In this document: one piece after another, positions 15,240-23,600 of the stretch
Layout: every line of letters starts with the position of its first letter
How positions within the stretch are numbered: position 1 is the stretch's first letter
Source: an uncultured Bacteroidota bacterium
GTDB lineage: Bacteria > Bacteroidota > Bacteroidia > Flavobacteriales > Flavobacteriaceae
NCBI GenBank assembly: GCA_902590705.1
Contig: CACIXU010000002.1
Span: forward strand, 124,001-188,000
DNA: 64,000 nucleotides
Reading direction: 5' to 3'
Notes under the pieces: generated by a model
Database searches by the model: none
What the model was told of the DNA's origin: nothing
What the model saw: only the letters and a program-made list of their open reading frames with translations
Position numbers and translations under genes: made by a program

Positions 15240-15947
15240 TCAATTCTTACTTATTTCAAAATCAATTAATTTAGTCGTTGCATCAAGAAGGTCTAGATAA
15301 TTTCTGTACATTGAAATAAATGTTTCTATCCAAATTCTATACTCCGAATAATAAAATAGCACTAATTCTGATTTATAATAATTTTTGTTTATTGTAAAAT
15401 TTTCAATCTTACGTTCAGGTATTAAATATATTAGATTCCTTTTATCTACTTTCCTCTCAGTTACAACAATAAATTGCGATAAATCTCTTCCAAAATCCAT
15501 TCCAAAATCATCCATTACTCTGTCACCAAATTCCTTTCTCCTATTTAAATTATCGTAAATGATTAATAGTTTTGATCTCAAATCATCAGAACTAATTAAT
15601 TCCATACTACCCGTGTTAAGTAAACGTAGAAATGGTCCCATTTGAGGAAAAAATGAAACTATACCATTTTGTTTTAAACTTGAAAAATTTTTTACCAGTT
15701 CTTCCTGACTCAATTTTACTTTATTATTAAAATCATTAATTAAAATTCCAGCTGAGTTAAAACATTTTTTTTGTACATCAATGACCTCTTTTAATTGATC
15801 TTTATCAATAAGAATAGATTCCTTTAATTCTTTTAGAATAACATTCTTCTGATTTAATCTTGACTTTTTTTCAAGATAAGAATCTATACTCAGCGAGAGC
15901 AAAACACTCACGATAATCAAAGAGCTTTCTAGTAAATATCTTTTCAT
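15240..15947 (-). CDS. DUF6090-like membrane-anchored protein
   Basis: 235 aa. One N-terminal membrane helix (about 7-21, LESSLIIVSVLLSLSID), then a charged helical domain. It shares the pattern S-F-F-P-Q-x-G and NxGSMELI / LLSSNGLENI with the gene at 17107-17817, so these two are close paralogues and the 648-1337 product is more distant. No catalytic residues seen. Function unknown. Confidence 0.7.
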   Translation of the reverse strand: MKRYLLESSLIIVSVLLSLSIDSYLEKKSRLNQKNVILKELKESILIDKDQLKEVIDVQKKCFNSAGILINDFNNKVKLSQEELVKNFSSLKQNGIVSFFPQMGPFLRLLNTGSMELISSDDLRSKLLIIYDNLNRRKEFGDRVMDDFGMDFGRDLSQFIVVTERKVDKRNLIYLIPERKIENFTINKNYYKSELVLFYYSEYRIWIETFISMYRNYLDLLDATTKLIDFEISKN

Positions 15948-16041
15948 CTTAAAATTAATTTAAACTGTCAATATACTGAATCTCTAAAAATCTTTTCTAA
16001 TACTATTTTGACTAGTAACTGAATAATTTTAATATATTTTA

Positions 16042-16075
16042 TATTTTAGTTGACCTTAACCAAAAATTATTTCAA
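16042..16075 (+). promoter_or_regulatory. Cassette leader in plus orientation
   Basis: CCTTAACCAAAAATTATTTC then AA and ATG 16076. This matches the minus-strand consensus TTAACCATAAATTATTTAAA-ATG, showing that the leader travels with the gene rather than with the array strand. Confidence 0.6.
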
Positions 16076-17092
16076 ATGAAAAAAATCTTCTTCTTATCTA
16101 TAATTTTGTTTATAGTAGGCTGTAACAGCAAAGAAAAAAAACCAAATTCAAATATTGAGATATATGATGAATCAATAATCTCTGTAATTGATGAAATGGC
16201 AGAATTTGAAATATTAGCAGACTCTATTAGTTTGCCTGAAGGGCCTCTTTGGGATGAAAAATCTAATTCACTTTTATTTGTTGATGTAATTAATAATAAT
16301 GTTTTAAAATGGAATGAGTCAGAAGGTGTTTCAAACTATATTATGCCTAGCGGAAATACTGGATATGCTCCTAACCTAGGCAAAGGTGTGCTTGGGGCTA
16401 ACGGAATGGGATTTGATGCTCAGGGAAATTTAGTTTTATGCCAACACGGCGATAGAAGATTAGCAATCATTGAAAATGAATCTAACCTTAATCCTAGTTT
16501 CACCACACTAATTGATAATTATGAAGGAAAAAAATTAAATAGTCCCAATGACCTTGTTTTTTCCAAAACCGGTGAAATTTATTTTACTGATCCTGCTTTT
16601 GGTTTTTTTGATCTTAATACTTTCGAATTCGTAGAAACACCGCTAAGAGAATTAGACTTTTTCGGTGTCTATAAGTTTGACACTAAAAGTAAAACTTTGT
16701 CATTAGTTAGTGACTCTGTTGATCTTCCTAACGGGATAGGACTATCCCCAGATGAAAAAACCCTATATGTCAATAAAATGGGTATGCTCGATCAAAATCC
16801 AAAAGTTTTAAAAATAAATCTAGAAGATTTATCTTCAGAAGTGCTATTCGATGGTAAAGAATTATCTGGTAAATATGAAGGTAATTTTGATGGAATGGTC
16901 ATTCATTCCTCAGGCAATATATTTACCTCAGGCCCTGGGGGGCTTTTAATTATTTCACCACAGGGGAAGTTACTGGCTAAAATTAATTTTGGTCATATTA
17001 CAAACTGTACCTTTGATACGAAAGAAGAATTTCTCTATGTAACAGGATTTTTAAATAACCCAAAAGTATTTAGATTAAAATTGAAGGCATAG
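16076..17092 (+). CDS. SMP-30/gluconolactonase-like lipoprotein
   Basis: 338 aa, lipobox IVGC (Cys16). Beta-propeller of the SMP-30/gluconolactonase/LRE type: metal-ligand Glu in SLPEGPLWDE, GANGMGFDAQGNL, Asn in NSPNDLVFSKTGEIYFTDP and LPNGIGLSPDEKTLYVN, then Asp in NFDGMVIHSSGNIF. Such enzymes open sugar lactones with a divalent metal; a periplasmic anchored form could act on sugar oxidation products. Plus-strand gene with the cassette leader. Confidence 0.88.
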   Translation: MKKIFFLSIILFIVGCNSKEKKPNSNIEIYDESIISVIDEMAEFEILADSISLPEGPLWDEKSNSLLFVDVINNNVLKWNESEGVSNYIMPSGNTGYAPNLGKGVLGANGMGFDAQGNLVLCQHGDRRLAIIENESNLNPSFTTLIDNYEGKKLNSPNDLVFSKTGEIYFTDPAFGFFDLNTFEFVETPLRELDFFGVYKFDTKSKTLSLVSDSVDLPNGIGLSPDEKTLYVNKMGMLDQNPKVLKINLEDLSSEVLFDGKELSGKYEGNFDGMVIHSSGNIFTSGPGGLLIISPQGKLLAKINFGHITNCTFDTKEEFLYVTGFLNNPKVFRLKLKA

Positions 17093-17106
17093 CTGCTTTA
17101 ATAGCT

Positions 17107-17817
17107 TTATGATTTTAATTCATCTTCAATCAAAATAGTAATTTCATCAAGAGCAATATTTACGTTTTTTAGTCCAGACTTATATTGGTTTACGTATAAA
17201 ATAACTTGATTATAAAAATTTAAAACATCTTTAGATTTGTAATAATTGTTCCCTATAAAATAATTTTCTATTTCAAGAATTGTTATGGGTAAATCTAGCG
17301 ATAGGTTTCTCTTAGTTTTTTCAGATGGAATAACTATAATTTCATTTGACAGCGACATATAAGACTTCCACCTCATTTCATCCAAAATTGGGTCAGCAGC
17401 AGCTGTTCTCATCAATAAGGATTCATAAACATAAATAAGTTTTTTTTTAAGCGTATCGTCTTTAATATTTTCTAATCCGTTAGACGAAAGCAACTGATTA
17501 TATATCCCATATTGTGGGAAAAAAGAAATATTCATTGTTCTTAAATCAGAAAATTTTTCAGCTATTATAGCTTTGTCTAATTTCGCTTTACTGCCTATAT
17601 GATCTTTGAGTAAAATTCTTGATGATTCTAAAGTAAGGTCTAAAGTTTTCTGAACATTTTTGAGTTGATCAATATCCTCCCTAATGTTAGTTAGTAATTG
17701 ATTTAAAAGCTTATTTTTTAGGTTGATCTCCGAAAGTCGCTCTCTATAGGATTCAAGTCCAAATGCTCCCAAAACACTTAAAAAAATTAACAACCCCTCA
17801 ATTAAGTATTTTTTCAT
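17107..17817 (-). CDS. DUF6090-like membrane-anchored protein
   Basis: 236 aa. N-terminal helix about residues 6-20 (IEGLLIFLSVLGAFGLESY), then helices with MNISFFPQYGIYNQLLSSNG, the same local pattern as the 15240-15947 product. It ends 15 bases from the convergent gluconolactonase-like gene. Function unknown. Confidence 0.7.
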   Translation of the reverse strand: MKKYLIEGLLIFLSVLGAFGLESYRERLSEINLKNKLLNQLLTNIREDIDQLKNVQKTLDLTLESSRILLKDHIGSKAKLDKAIIAEKFSDLRTMNISFFPQYGIYNQLLSSNGLENIKDDTLKKKLIYVYESLLMRTAAADPILDEMRWKSYMSLSNEIIVIPSEKTKRNLSLDLPITILEIENYFIGNNYYKSKDVLNFYNQVILYVNQYKSGLKNVNIALDEITILIEDELKS

Positions 17818-17867
17818 TTTTTAAATATTATGTTTAACTATTACTAATCCTAATATAATAAAACCTA
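17818..17867. repeat. Cassette boundary 14: leader fused directly to a gene stop
   Basis: Plus strand ACTAATCCTAATATAATAAAACCTA: the AAAACCTA at the start of the boundary consensus runs straight into the CTA that is the stop (17865-17867) of the next minus-strand gene. The whole tail site is missing, as if the join had been made at ACCTA. Confidence 0.6.
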
Positions 17868-18890
17868 ATTACAGCTTATTTCAAATTCAGTCCAATCCTT
17901 ACCATTTGTGTGGGAGTTTGGAAAGTAAAAACACTTCTTTGTTCCATTGGCAAAGTTGAGTTTCTTTCTAAAAGCGCTTGGAACGTGAGCGCCTGTAGGG
18001 AGTATTTGATGATCATAATCAAAAATAACATCAACCCTAACATTAATATCTGCATTGTCAGCTGCAGCCCAATCCCTTACCTGACCTTCTAATTGCGCCC
18101 ACTCATATCTGTTTAAATAATAGTGCTGTAAAACGCAATTTAAAAATGAGAATGTTGCAGTTAGATTTGCAACTGTATCATCAAACGATGCAGCTGGTGC
18201 TAAATGCCCTTTGTCCCAATCATTATTTGCATAGTCATCTATATTGGATGTAAATACACTATCAACTGAAAAAAAATCATATCCTGAGCGACTAACATTC
18301 GATGGTACATTTCTAACTGTATACTCCAACCAATTAGGCTGCTCATAAATCTCATTATATGATACTTTGAAAATACTTCCTTGAATTATATAATCAGTTC
18401 TATAGTTTCTTCCATTGAATAGTTTTTTGGGGATAGCATTTATTGAATCAAGTTTGTTTTGAAGTACTACAAAGGATTCATATAATCTATTGTATTTTTC
18501 CTGTTGAGAGGAATCATTTTTAAGTGTTTCTAATTCACTCGAAAGGTTTGATAATTGAGAAGATAAATTATTACTCTCAAGCGATACGGCAATTAATTCT
18601 CCTCTAATATTTTTTATGCTATCACTTAAAATTTCGAACTTTTGGTTTGTAAGATTATTGGTATTGTCAATTAATGTATTTATCGTGGAAAGTAAATTAT
18701 CATAGTCTTGTGACTGTTTAAGATTTGAGTCATTTATAGTGGAACTTAAACTATCAATTTGTTTTATTAGAGAATCTATTTCTTGTTGTTGAGATTGATT
18801 CACTTGCTTCAAAGCATTTACATCATCCTCAAAATTTTTACAGGAGAAAATAAAAGTAATTAATATGAAAAATGAAATTGTGTTTTTCAT
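17865..18890 (-). CDS. Lipoprotein DNA/RNA non-specific endonuclease with coiled coil
   Basis: 341 aa from ATG 18890, lipobox IFSC (Cys17). Residues about 20-150 are heptad-like coiled coil (QQQEIDSLIKQIDSLSS). The C-terminal domain has the NUC/EndA signature as DKGHLAPA (catalytic His229; the usual DRGH has Arg where this has Lys), then NCVLQHYYLNRYEWAQLE, with the metal-binding Asn region. Likely a surface-tethered nuclease that degrades extracellular nucleic acid for nutrients or defence. The frame extends 12 codons upstream, but MKNTISFF begins the signal. Confidence 0.85.
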   Translation of the reverse strand: MKNTISFFILITFIFSCKNFEDDVNALKQVNQSQQQEIDSLIKQIDSLSSTINDSNLKQSQDYDNLLSTINTLIDNTNNLTNQKFEILSDSIKNIRGELIAVSLESNNLSSQLSNLSSELETLKNDSSQQEKYNRLYESFVVLQNKLDSINAIPKKLFNGRNYRTDYIIQGSIFKVSYNEIYEQPNWLEYTVRNVPSNVSRSGYDFFSVDSVFTSNIDDYANNDWDKGHLAPAASFDDTVANLTATFSFLNCVLQHYYLNRYEWAQLEGQVRDWAAADNADINVRVDVIFDYDHQILPTGAHVPSAFRKKLNFANGTKKCFYFPNSHTNGKDWTEFEISCN

Positions 18891-18925
18891 TGGACTGGTT
18901 AATATTACAATATAATGAATTATCA
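18891..18925 (-). promoter_or_regulatory. Diverged cassette leader
   Basis: Minus strand ATTCATTATATTGTAAT then ATTAACCAGTCCA and ATG 18890. Same form as before 15205, related to the consensus leader. Confidence 0.5.
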
Positions 18926-18960
18926 ATAATGTTAATAAGCTCTAATACAATAGGTTGATT

Positions 18961-19173
18961 ATTAAAAATAAAGTATATAACTTCGTATAACATTACAGTA
19001 ATACGCCATACTATATTGTTTTTTTAAGGTTTCTTTAAAACCTTTTTACTATAAAATTTCTATAAAATTTATTACAAATATTTCTGCAATAACATACTAC
19101 ATTATATAGTATCAATACAGACTATTTACGTTTTATAATTAAATACGTTATATAATAAAGTAACATATAGTAT
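18961..19173. promoter_or_regulatory. AT-rich control region with dyads before the RPKG gene
   Basis: ATTACAGTAAT (18992-19002) is an 11-bp palindrome. ATATAGTAT occurs at 19104-19112 and 19165-19173 and inverted at 19008-19016; the last copy covers the start codon of the gene at 19172. This arrangement suits an autoregulated operator or a recombination-accessory site. Confidence 0.4.
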
Positions 19174-19387
19174 GAGACCAAAAGGAGTGCCAAATAAACT
19201 AACATCTGCAGTAAAATATAAACTAGACGCAATTATAGATCAAACTATGGAGTCTATTAATGTTGACACACTTACAAATGCTGAAAAAATAAAATTAATA
19301 GAAGTCTGTTTACGATACGTAATGCCACGTAAGACTACTGATTCAGTTCCACTGCCCAATGACATACAAATACAAATCGTCAAATAG
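19172..19387 (+). CDS. Small RPKG-motif protein of mobile elements
   Basis: 71 aa. Starts MRPKGVPNKLT, the (G)RPKGxxNK N-terminus typical of small phage and mobile-element proteins, often AT-hook-like DNA binders, followed by a helical segment (AVKYKLDAIIDQTMESI). It could bind the ATATAGTAT repeats in front of its own gene, one of which overlaps the ATG. The family function is not established. Confidence 0.65.
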   Translation: MRPKGVPNKLTSAVKYKLDAIIDQTMESINVDTLTNAEKIKLIEVCLRYVMPRKTTDSVPLPNDIQIQIVK

Positions 19388-19394
19388 TAATTTT

Positions 19395-19431
19395 TATTAT
19401 ATTGGAGATTATTAACCATAAATTATTTAAA
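19395..19431 (+). promoter_or_regulatory. Cassette leader in plus orientation
   Basis: TATTATATTGGAGATTATTA then ACCATAAATTATTTAAA directly before ATG 19432. It is nearly identical to the minus-strand leaders in the left array, so this gene is an inverted unit. Confidence 0.75.
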
Positions 19432-19893
19432 ATGAAGAATATCATATTCTTAATATTACTTCCACTCTTAGTTTTTTCTCAACAGCCAAGGAATATGAAA
19501 GGAGTGAAAAAAGCTGATGCTAGAATTATTGATTTACTTGAAAATTATGGAAAAGCTTATGAATATGAGGATTTTGAAAGTATCGCAAGTTACTTTGACT
19601 ATCCAACTACTTTCAAAGCTCCGATTGGAAATACAATTTTAAAAGACAAAGAAGAATTAATCAAATTTTATAAGGTAGCGAGAAGTGCCGAAGTAGTTGG
19701 TGATGACTATTGGTATTCACTTTATAAAAAAATTAAACCCATATGGATAAATAAAGATTTATGCATTATGGATGCATTTTACAACAGATATGGCAAAAAA
19801 TATAACTTAGTTCACGAAGGGAGAGCTCTTTATATGTTCAGAAAAACAGAAAATGGCTGGAAAATTTTTGATGTAACTATAGTCCCCAATTAA
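19432..19893 (+). CDS. Secreted NTF2-like protein
   Basis: 153 aa from ATG 19432, signal peptide MKNIIFLILLPLLVFS-Q. LLENYGKAYEYEDFESIASYFDYPTTF and the final HEGRALYMFRKTENGWKIFDVTIVP are typical of DUF4440/SnoaL-like NTF2 folds. It is the fifth NTF2-like gene of the region. The frame is open 10 codons upstream, but that stretch is the leader itself. Function unknown. Confidence 0.75.
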   Translation: MKNIIFLILLPLLVFSQQPRNMKGVKKADARIIDLLENYGKAYEYEDFESIASYFDYPTTFKAPIGNTILKDKEELIKFYKVARSAEVVGDDYWYSLYKKIKPIWINKDLCIMDAFYNRYGKKYNLVHEGRALYMFRKTENGWKIFDVTIVPN

Positions 19894-19920
19894 TAATGGA
19901 TTTTATAGTAAATAAGATCA

Positions 19921-19955
19921 GTGCCAAATGAGTGCCAAAAAATTGACTAAATTTA
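19921..19955. repeat. Element right-end repeat, right copy
   Basis: GTGCCAAATGAGTGCCAAAA followed by AATTGACTAAATTTA. Aligns with 9389-9422. The recombinase gene also begins within an AGTGCCAAAT string (9709-9718), which may be chance. Confidence 0.65.
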
Positions 19956-19973
19956 TCTTAAACTAAATTGTAA

Positions 19974-20004
19974 GAAAAAACCCCTACTTAACGTAAGGGT
20001 TTAA
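19974..20004. terminator. Terminator before tRNA-Asn
   Basis: AAAAAA, then CCCCTAC-TTAAC-GTAAGGG with one mismatch in a 7-bp stem, then TTTAATTTT. It occupies the same place relative to tRNA-Asn sequence as the 9511-9525 hairpin does in the left copy. Confidence 0.6.
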
Positions 20005-20037
20005 TTTTACTGGGTTTGTAAGCGGTTACTTGCTTGC

Positions 20038-20110
20038 TCCTCCTCTTGGGCTCGAACCAAGGACCCTCTGATTAACAGTCAGATGCTCTAACCAACTGAG
20101 CTAAGGAGGA
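20038..20110 (-). tRNA. tRNA-Asn(GUU)
   Basis: 73 nt, full cloverleaf on the minus strand: acceptor TCCTCCT/AGGAGGA, D-stem GCTC/GAGC, anticodon arm TCTGA-CTGTTAA-TCAGA with anticodon GTT, T-stem CTTGG/CCAAG with TTCGAGC loop. CCA is not encoded. It is the intact attachment target of the element to its left; the 3' 50 nt are duplicated at 9572-9621. Confidence 0.96.
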
Positions 20111-20441
20111 ATTAACCCTAAATATAAAGGATACTAGAGGGTTTTTAAATTATGATAGCTAATTAATAACTCTCATTTGCATACAAATTTACATTAAACC
20201 AAAAAGTATGACACTCTATCAAACTTTAACTAGGCAAGCAAATATAATACAAAAGAGCGTAATTCATAAACCCTCTTAATAACATAATTTTATGAGAGGT
20301 TTTTTCAAAATAATAACCAAATCCTATGAAATTGAGTTGTTTAAACCTAAAAATATTTGGAGCTTAACGGTAATTTGAACAAGACTAGAAGGTATAACTT
20401 CTGCTTTACTCTATTTATGTAATAAGTTTCGTAAGAATTAG
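20111..20441. other. Non-coding stretch after tRNA-Asn
   Basis: About 330 bases without a convincing gene. It holds one terminator-like hairpin (about 20268-20306) and otherwise AT-rich sequence with no repeat or motif I can name. Confidence 0.6.
20268..20306. terminator. Probable bidirectional terminator
   Basis: AAACCCTCT and AGAGGTTTTTT flank an AT-rich loop of about 20 bases, giving A-run, stem, T-run on the plus strand and the mirror on the minus strand. Confidence 0.45.
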
Positions 20442-20449
20442 TAAATTTG
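20442..20449 (+). promoter_or_regulatory. -7 box of the Cys-rich microprotein gene
   Basis: TAAATTTG fits the Bacteroidota -7 consensus TAnnTTTG, 21 bases before the ATG at 20471. A clean -33 TTG was not seen. Confidence 0.5.
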
Positions 20450-20470
20450 TTTAAACAAAAAAATACTAAA

Positions 20471-20560
20471 ATGTGTAACTGTAATTGTGATCCCTGCAAA
20501 GTGGAAAGTTGTGTGAAGTGCATTTGTGACCCTTGTTACTGTTCTAGCTGTGAATGCTAA
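20471..20560 (+). CDS. 29-aa cysteine-rich (metallothionein-like) microprotein
   Basis: 29 aa with 11 cysteines at positions 2, 4, 6, 9, 14, 17, 19, 22, 24, 27 and 29, arranged as CxC, CxxC and CDPC units (CDPC occurs twice, and is followed once by YC). There are no aromatic residues apart from one Tyr. This is metallothionein composition, so it probably binds Zn, Cu or Cd thiolate clusters in the cytosol. A TAnnTTTG box lies upstream. It stands alone between tRNA-Asn and the PSD1-type gene and is outside the element. Coding is supported by the codon-by-codon regularity; it could in principle be a Cys-rich leader peptide. Confidence 0.7.
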   Translation: MCNCNCDPCKVESCVKCICDPCYCSSCEC

Positions 20561-20676
20561 TTGGATTGATTCCATAATTCTCCCAACTTCATACTTAATT
20601 TATTCTTTATAATTGACCTGAATTAGCGTATTTTTAATTCTTAGATTTTATTTTTAATACATATAGTAGAACGTTA

Positions 20677-23600
20677 ATGAAAAAAAGAAGTTTAATTTTT
20701 GCTGTTTTATCATCAATTCTCTTATTGGGACTCTTGAAAATCCCATTAAATGGACAATTCGATAATACATTCATTTTTTTTCTTGGCAGATTTCACCCAA
20801 TTATTCTTCATCTTCCAATAGGTGCCTTGATAGTTTTATTTTTCATGGAATTAATCGACAGTGTAAATTCAAAACTTAATCTAGAAAGCGCTTGCAATAT
20901 TTTACTTTGGTTTTCTGTAGTAAGTATCATCCCGACTTTGTTACTTGGATTTTTATTAGGCTCAAGTGGAAATTACGATGATGAACTTTTAAATTCACAT
21001 AAATGGTTAGGTTGGTTTACTGCTTTGATTTGTGTTTGGCTTGTAGTAATTCGCGAGAAAAAATCAAAGTCCAACCCTAATAAGGTTTCGAATTTTTACA
21101 GGGTCTTCTTATTTGTAAATGTTATACTATTATCTCTTGCTGGGCATTATGGAGGCTATCTTACCCATGGTGAGGATTATTTGACTAAGTATATGCCTGT
21201 TGCTATGAAAAAAATGATTGGTCTTGATAACGAAAATGCCGAATATATGGTTATAAATGAAGAAGTTGATGATTACTCCAGTGAAGCAGTTTACTATGAA
21301 AACACAATAAGACCAATTATTCAAACTTATTGTTTTGAATGCCATAATGTAGATAAACAAAAAGGTGATATGCGTTTAGACACGTTACATTGGGATATGA
21401 GAAATCAGCGACACGCAGAAAGATGGCATGAGGCTTTAAATGTTATTAATTTAGGGGAGATGCCACCCAAGAAGAAAAAACAACTTGATAAAAGTGAGCG
21501 TCGTATTTTAGTTAATTGGTTGACTGAAAATTTAGAAAAAGCATCTCTAGCAAGACAAAAAGACGATAAAGGTGTAATGCGAAGACTTACAAAGAGACAA
21601 TACACCAATACCCTAAACGAATTGCTTGATGTTTCAGTAAATTTTGGAGATGTTTTACCTGACGATGGAAAATCTAGGATGGGATTTACTAATAATGGTA
21701 ACACCCTTCAAACCTCATCCCTTCATCTTGATTATTATCAAAAAATTGCAAGACAGGCGCTTGATAAAGCCATAGTTTCAGGGGAAAAACCTGAAAGTAA
21801 ACATTACAGAGTTAAAATTGGGAAAAACATTGGAACTGGTAATTCAGGTGCTGAATTTCGAGGATATCAAACTGCACCAATTGATAATGAAAATTTAATT
21901 GTAGATGTATTAAATACTGAGGGTACCCCAATCACAAATTTGGAAAATAACCTATCAGACCCTTTGACATTATTAAAAAATAAAATTGGAATTGGAATGA
22001 GAGGGTCTCATAGTAACAGATACAGTGTTGTTGATGATGGAATCATTCTGAATTCTGCACTTCCGGCTAAGGAGGTGACGCCAAAGTCTTGGCAAGGTCC
22101 TTCACCTAATCTAAAACTTTTAATAAAAGAAGATTTTCCTAGAACTGGTGATTTTGCATTCCGAGTAAATGCTTCTAAGGGCTATAATTCCACGTCAATA
22201 GAAAGGCTTATCAATTTGAGAGAGAACAGTCCTAGCCTAAATAGATCCAAGGCTGTGACAATTTCTGCGAAAGAAATAATGTTCAACCTAAAGAAAGAAG
22301 GATCAGCAAAGGATTTTATTCTAAAAAATAATCGCTGGTTGATGCCAAAAGATTTTGCTAATTATGTTTGGACTGAATTTAACTATTTCATTCCCAAGTC
22401 AGGATTATACCAAATAGACTTAGTTCATCCCTATGTACCAAATGACGCAAACCCTTCTTACCGTATATCAATACTTGGTAAACATGACCATGGTATCGTT
22501 TCAAAGCGATTAGTCATTAATGAGAAATACAAGGATAATCATGAAATTGTAACTCCTGTGACTCTGGCTTATTTATCAGAGGGAGATCACAAAGGTTACA
22601 TTGGTGGAAAATTTTTTGTCGGATTTAGTAACCTTATTTTCTCACCCTTGTCTGAAGATGACCCACTTCCCAAAATTCTTCAAGAAGAAGCTAGAGATGA
22701 TGATTTAAAATATGCATCTATTAATCCAACAATTCAAGTATTTGCTGGTTCAAGAACAGATGATGGAATGGATTATAAAACTTTTCATAGACCTGTTGAG
22801 GTAACTGCCTCTCATGGTGAAAATCAAACTTTTGAGTTTACAGGAAGGCTTGAAAACCTTCCGATCCCTCAGTCTAGCAATGATGTTAGTGGAGAATTAG
22901 CTAATATTTTTACAATTGGTTTATGGAATAATCATCTCGTTAAAGAAAGTAGCCTCAAGGGACCTCCATTACTAATTAAATCAGTTGAATTTGAGGCTCC
23001 ATATTTTCCAATTTGGCCCCCTAAAAGTCATAAATCAATATTTTTTGATTCCCCAAATAAATCAAATCTTGATAAATATGCTGAGGAAGTTATCTCTAGA
23101 TTCATGAAGCGCGCATTTAGAAGGCCCTTAAATCAGGGTGAGCTTGAAAGGTATTTAAGTTTTTGGAAAAGTGTTAAAGATGATTTTGATAATTTTCAAG
23201 ACGGCATTAAAGAAGTTCTTGTAGCAGTGCTTTGTTCTCCAAACTTCATCTATCTATTAGAAACCGAAAATGAAGAGTTAGAAGAAACCAATAATCAACA
23301 TTTCTTGGCATCGCGACTTTCATATTTTCTTTGGAACTCTCCACCCGATATGACTTTATCTTCCCTTGCAAATCAAGGAAGATTATATAAAAAATTACCT
23401 TATCAAATTGATCGAATGATTAATAGTCCCAAGATAGAGCAATTGGTAAAGACTTTTGCAGATGAATGGCTCCGATTGGATAGATATAAAAATATCGATA
23501 TTGATGTTGAGAGGTATGAGGACTTTACTCGATTTGTTCAAGAGGACATGCTTAATGAAACATACAATTTTGTTCACTACGTTTTAAAAAATGATTTGAG

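Larger units (their letters stand above)
9566..20087. mobile_element. Integrative cassette-carrying element at tRNA-Asn
   Basis: Bounded by the 56-bp exact direct repeats of tRNA-Asn 3' sequence at 9566-9621 and 20032-20087. It carries a tyrosine recombinase next to the left repeat, cargo genes with the shared leader, a small RPKG-type protein gene and an end repeat at 19921. No relaxase, replication or conjugation genes are visible, so it would be a simple integrative element. The right repeat is inside the intact tRNA, as expected for integration into a tRNA 3' half. The exact crossover point is not known. Confidence 0.65.

Noticed and set aside
18977-18989. ATAACTTCGTATA, identical to one 13-bp arm of loxP
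   Set aside because: No second arm follows at the needed spacing and no Cre-like gene is near. In such AT-rich DNA I treat it as chance.
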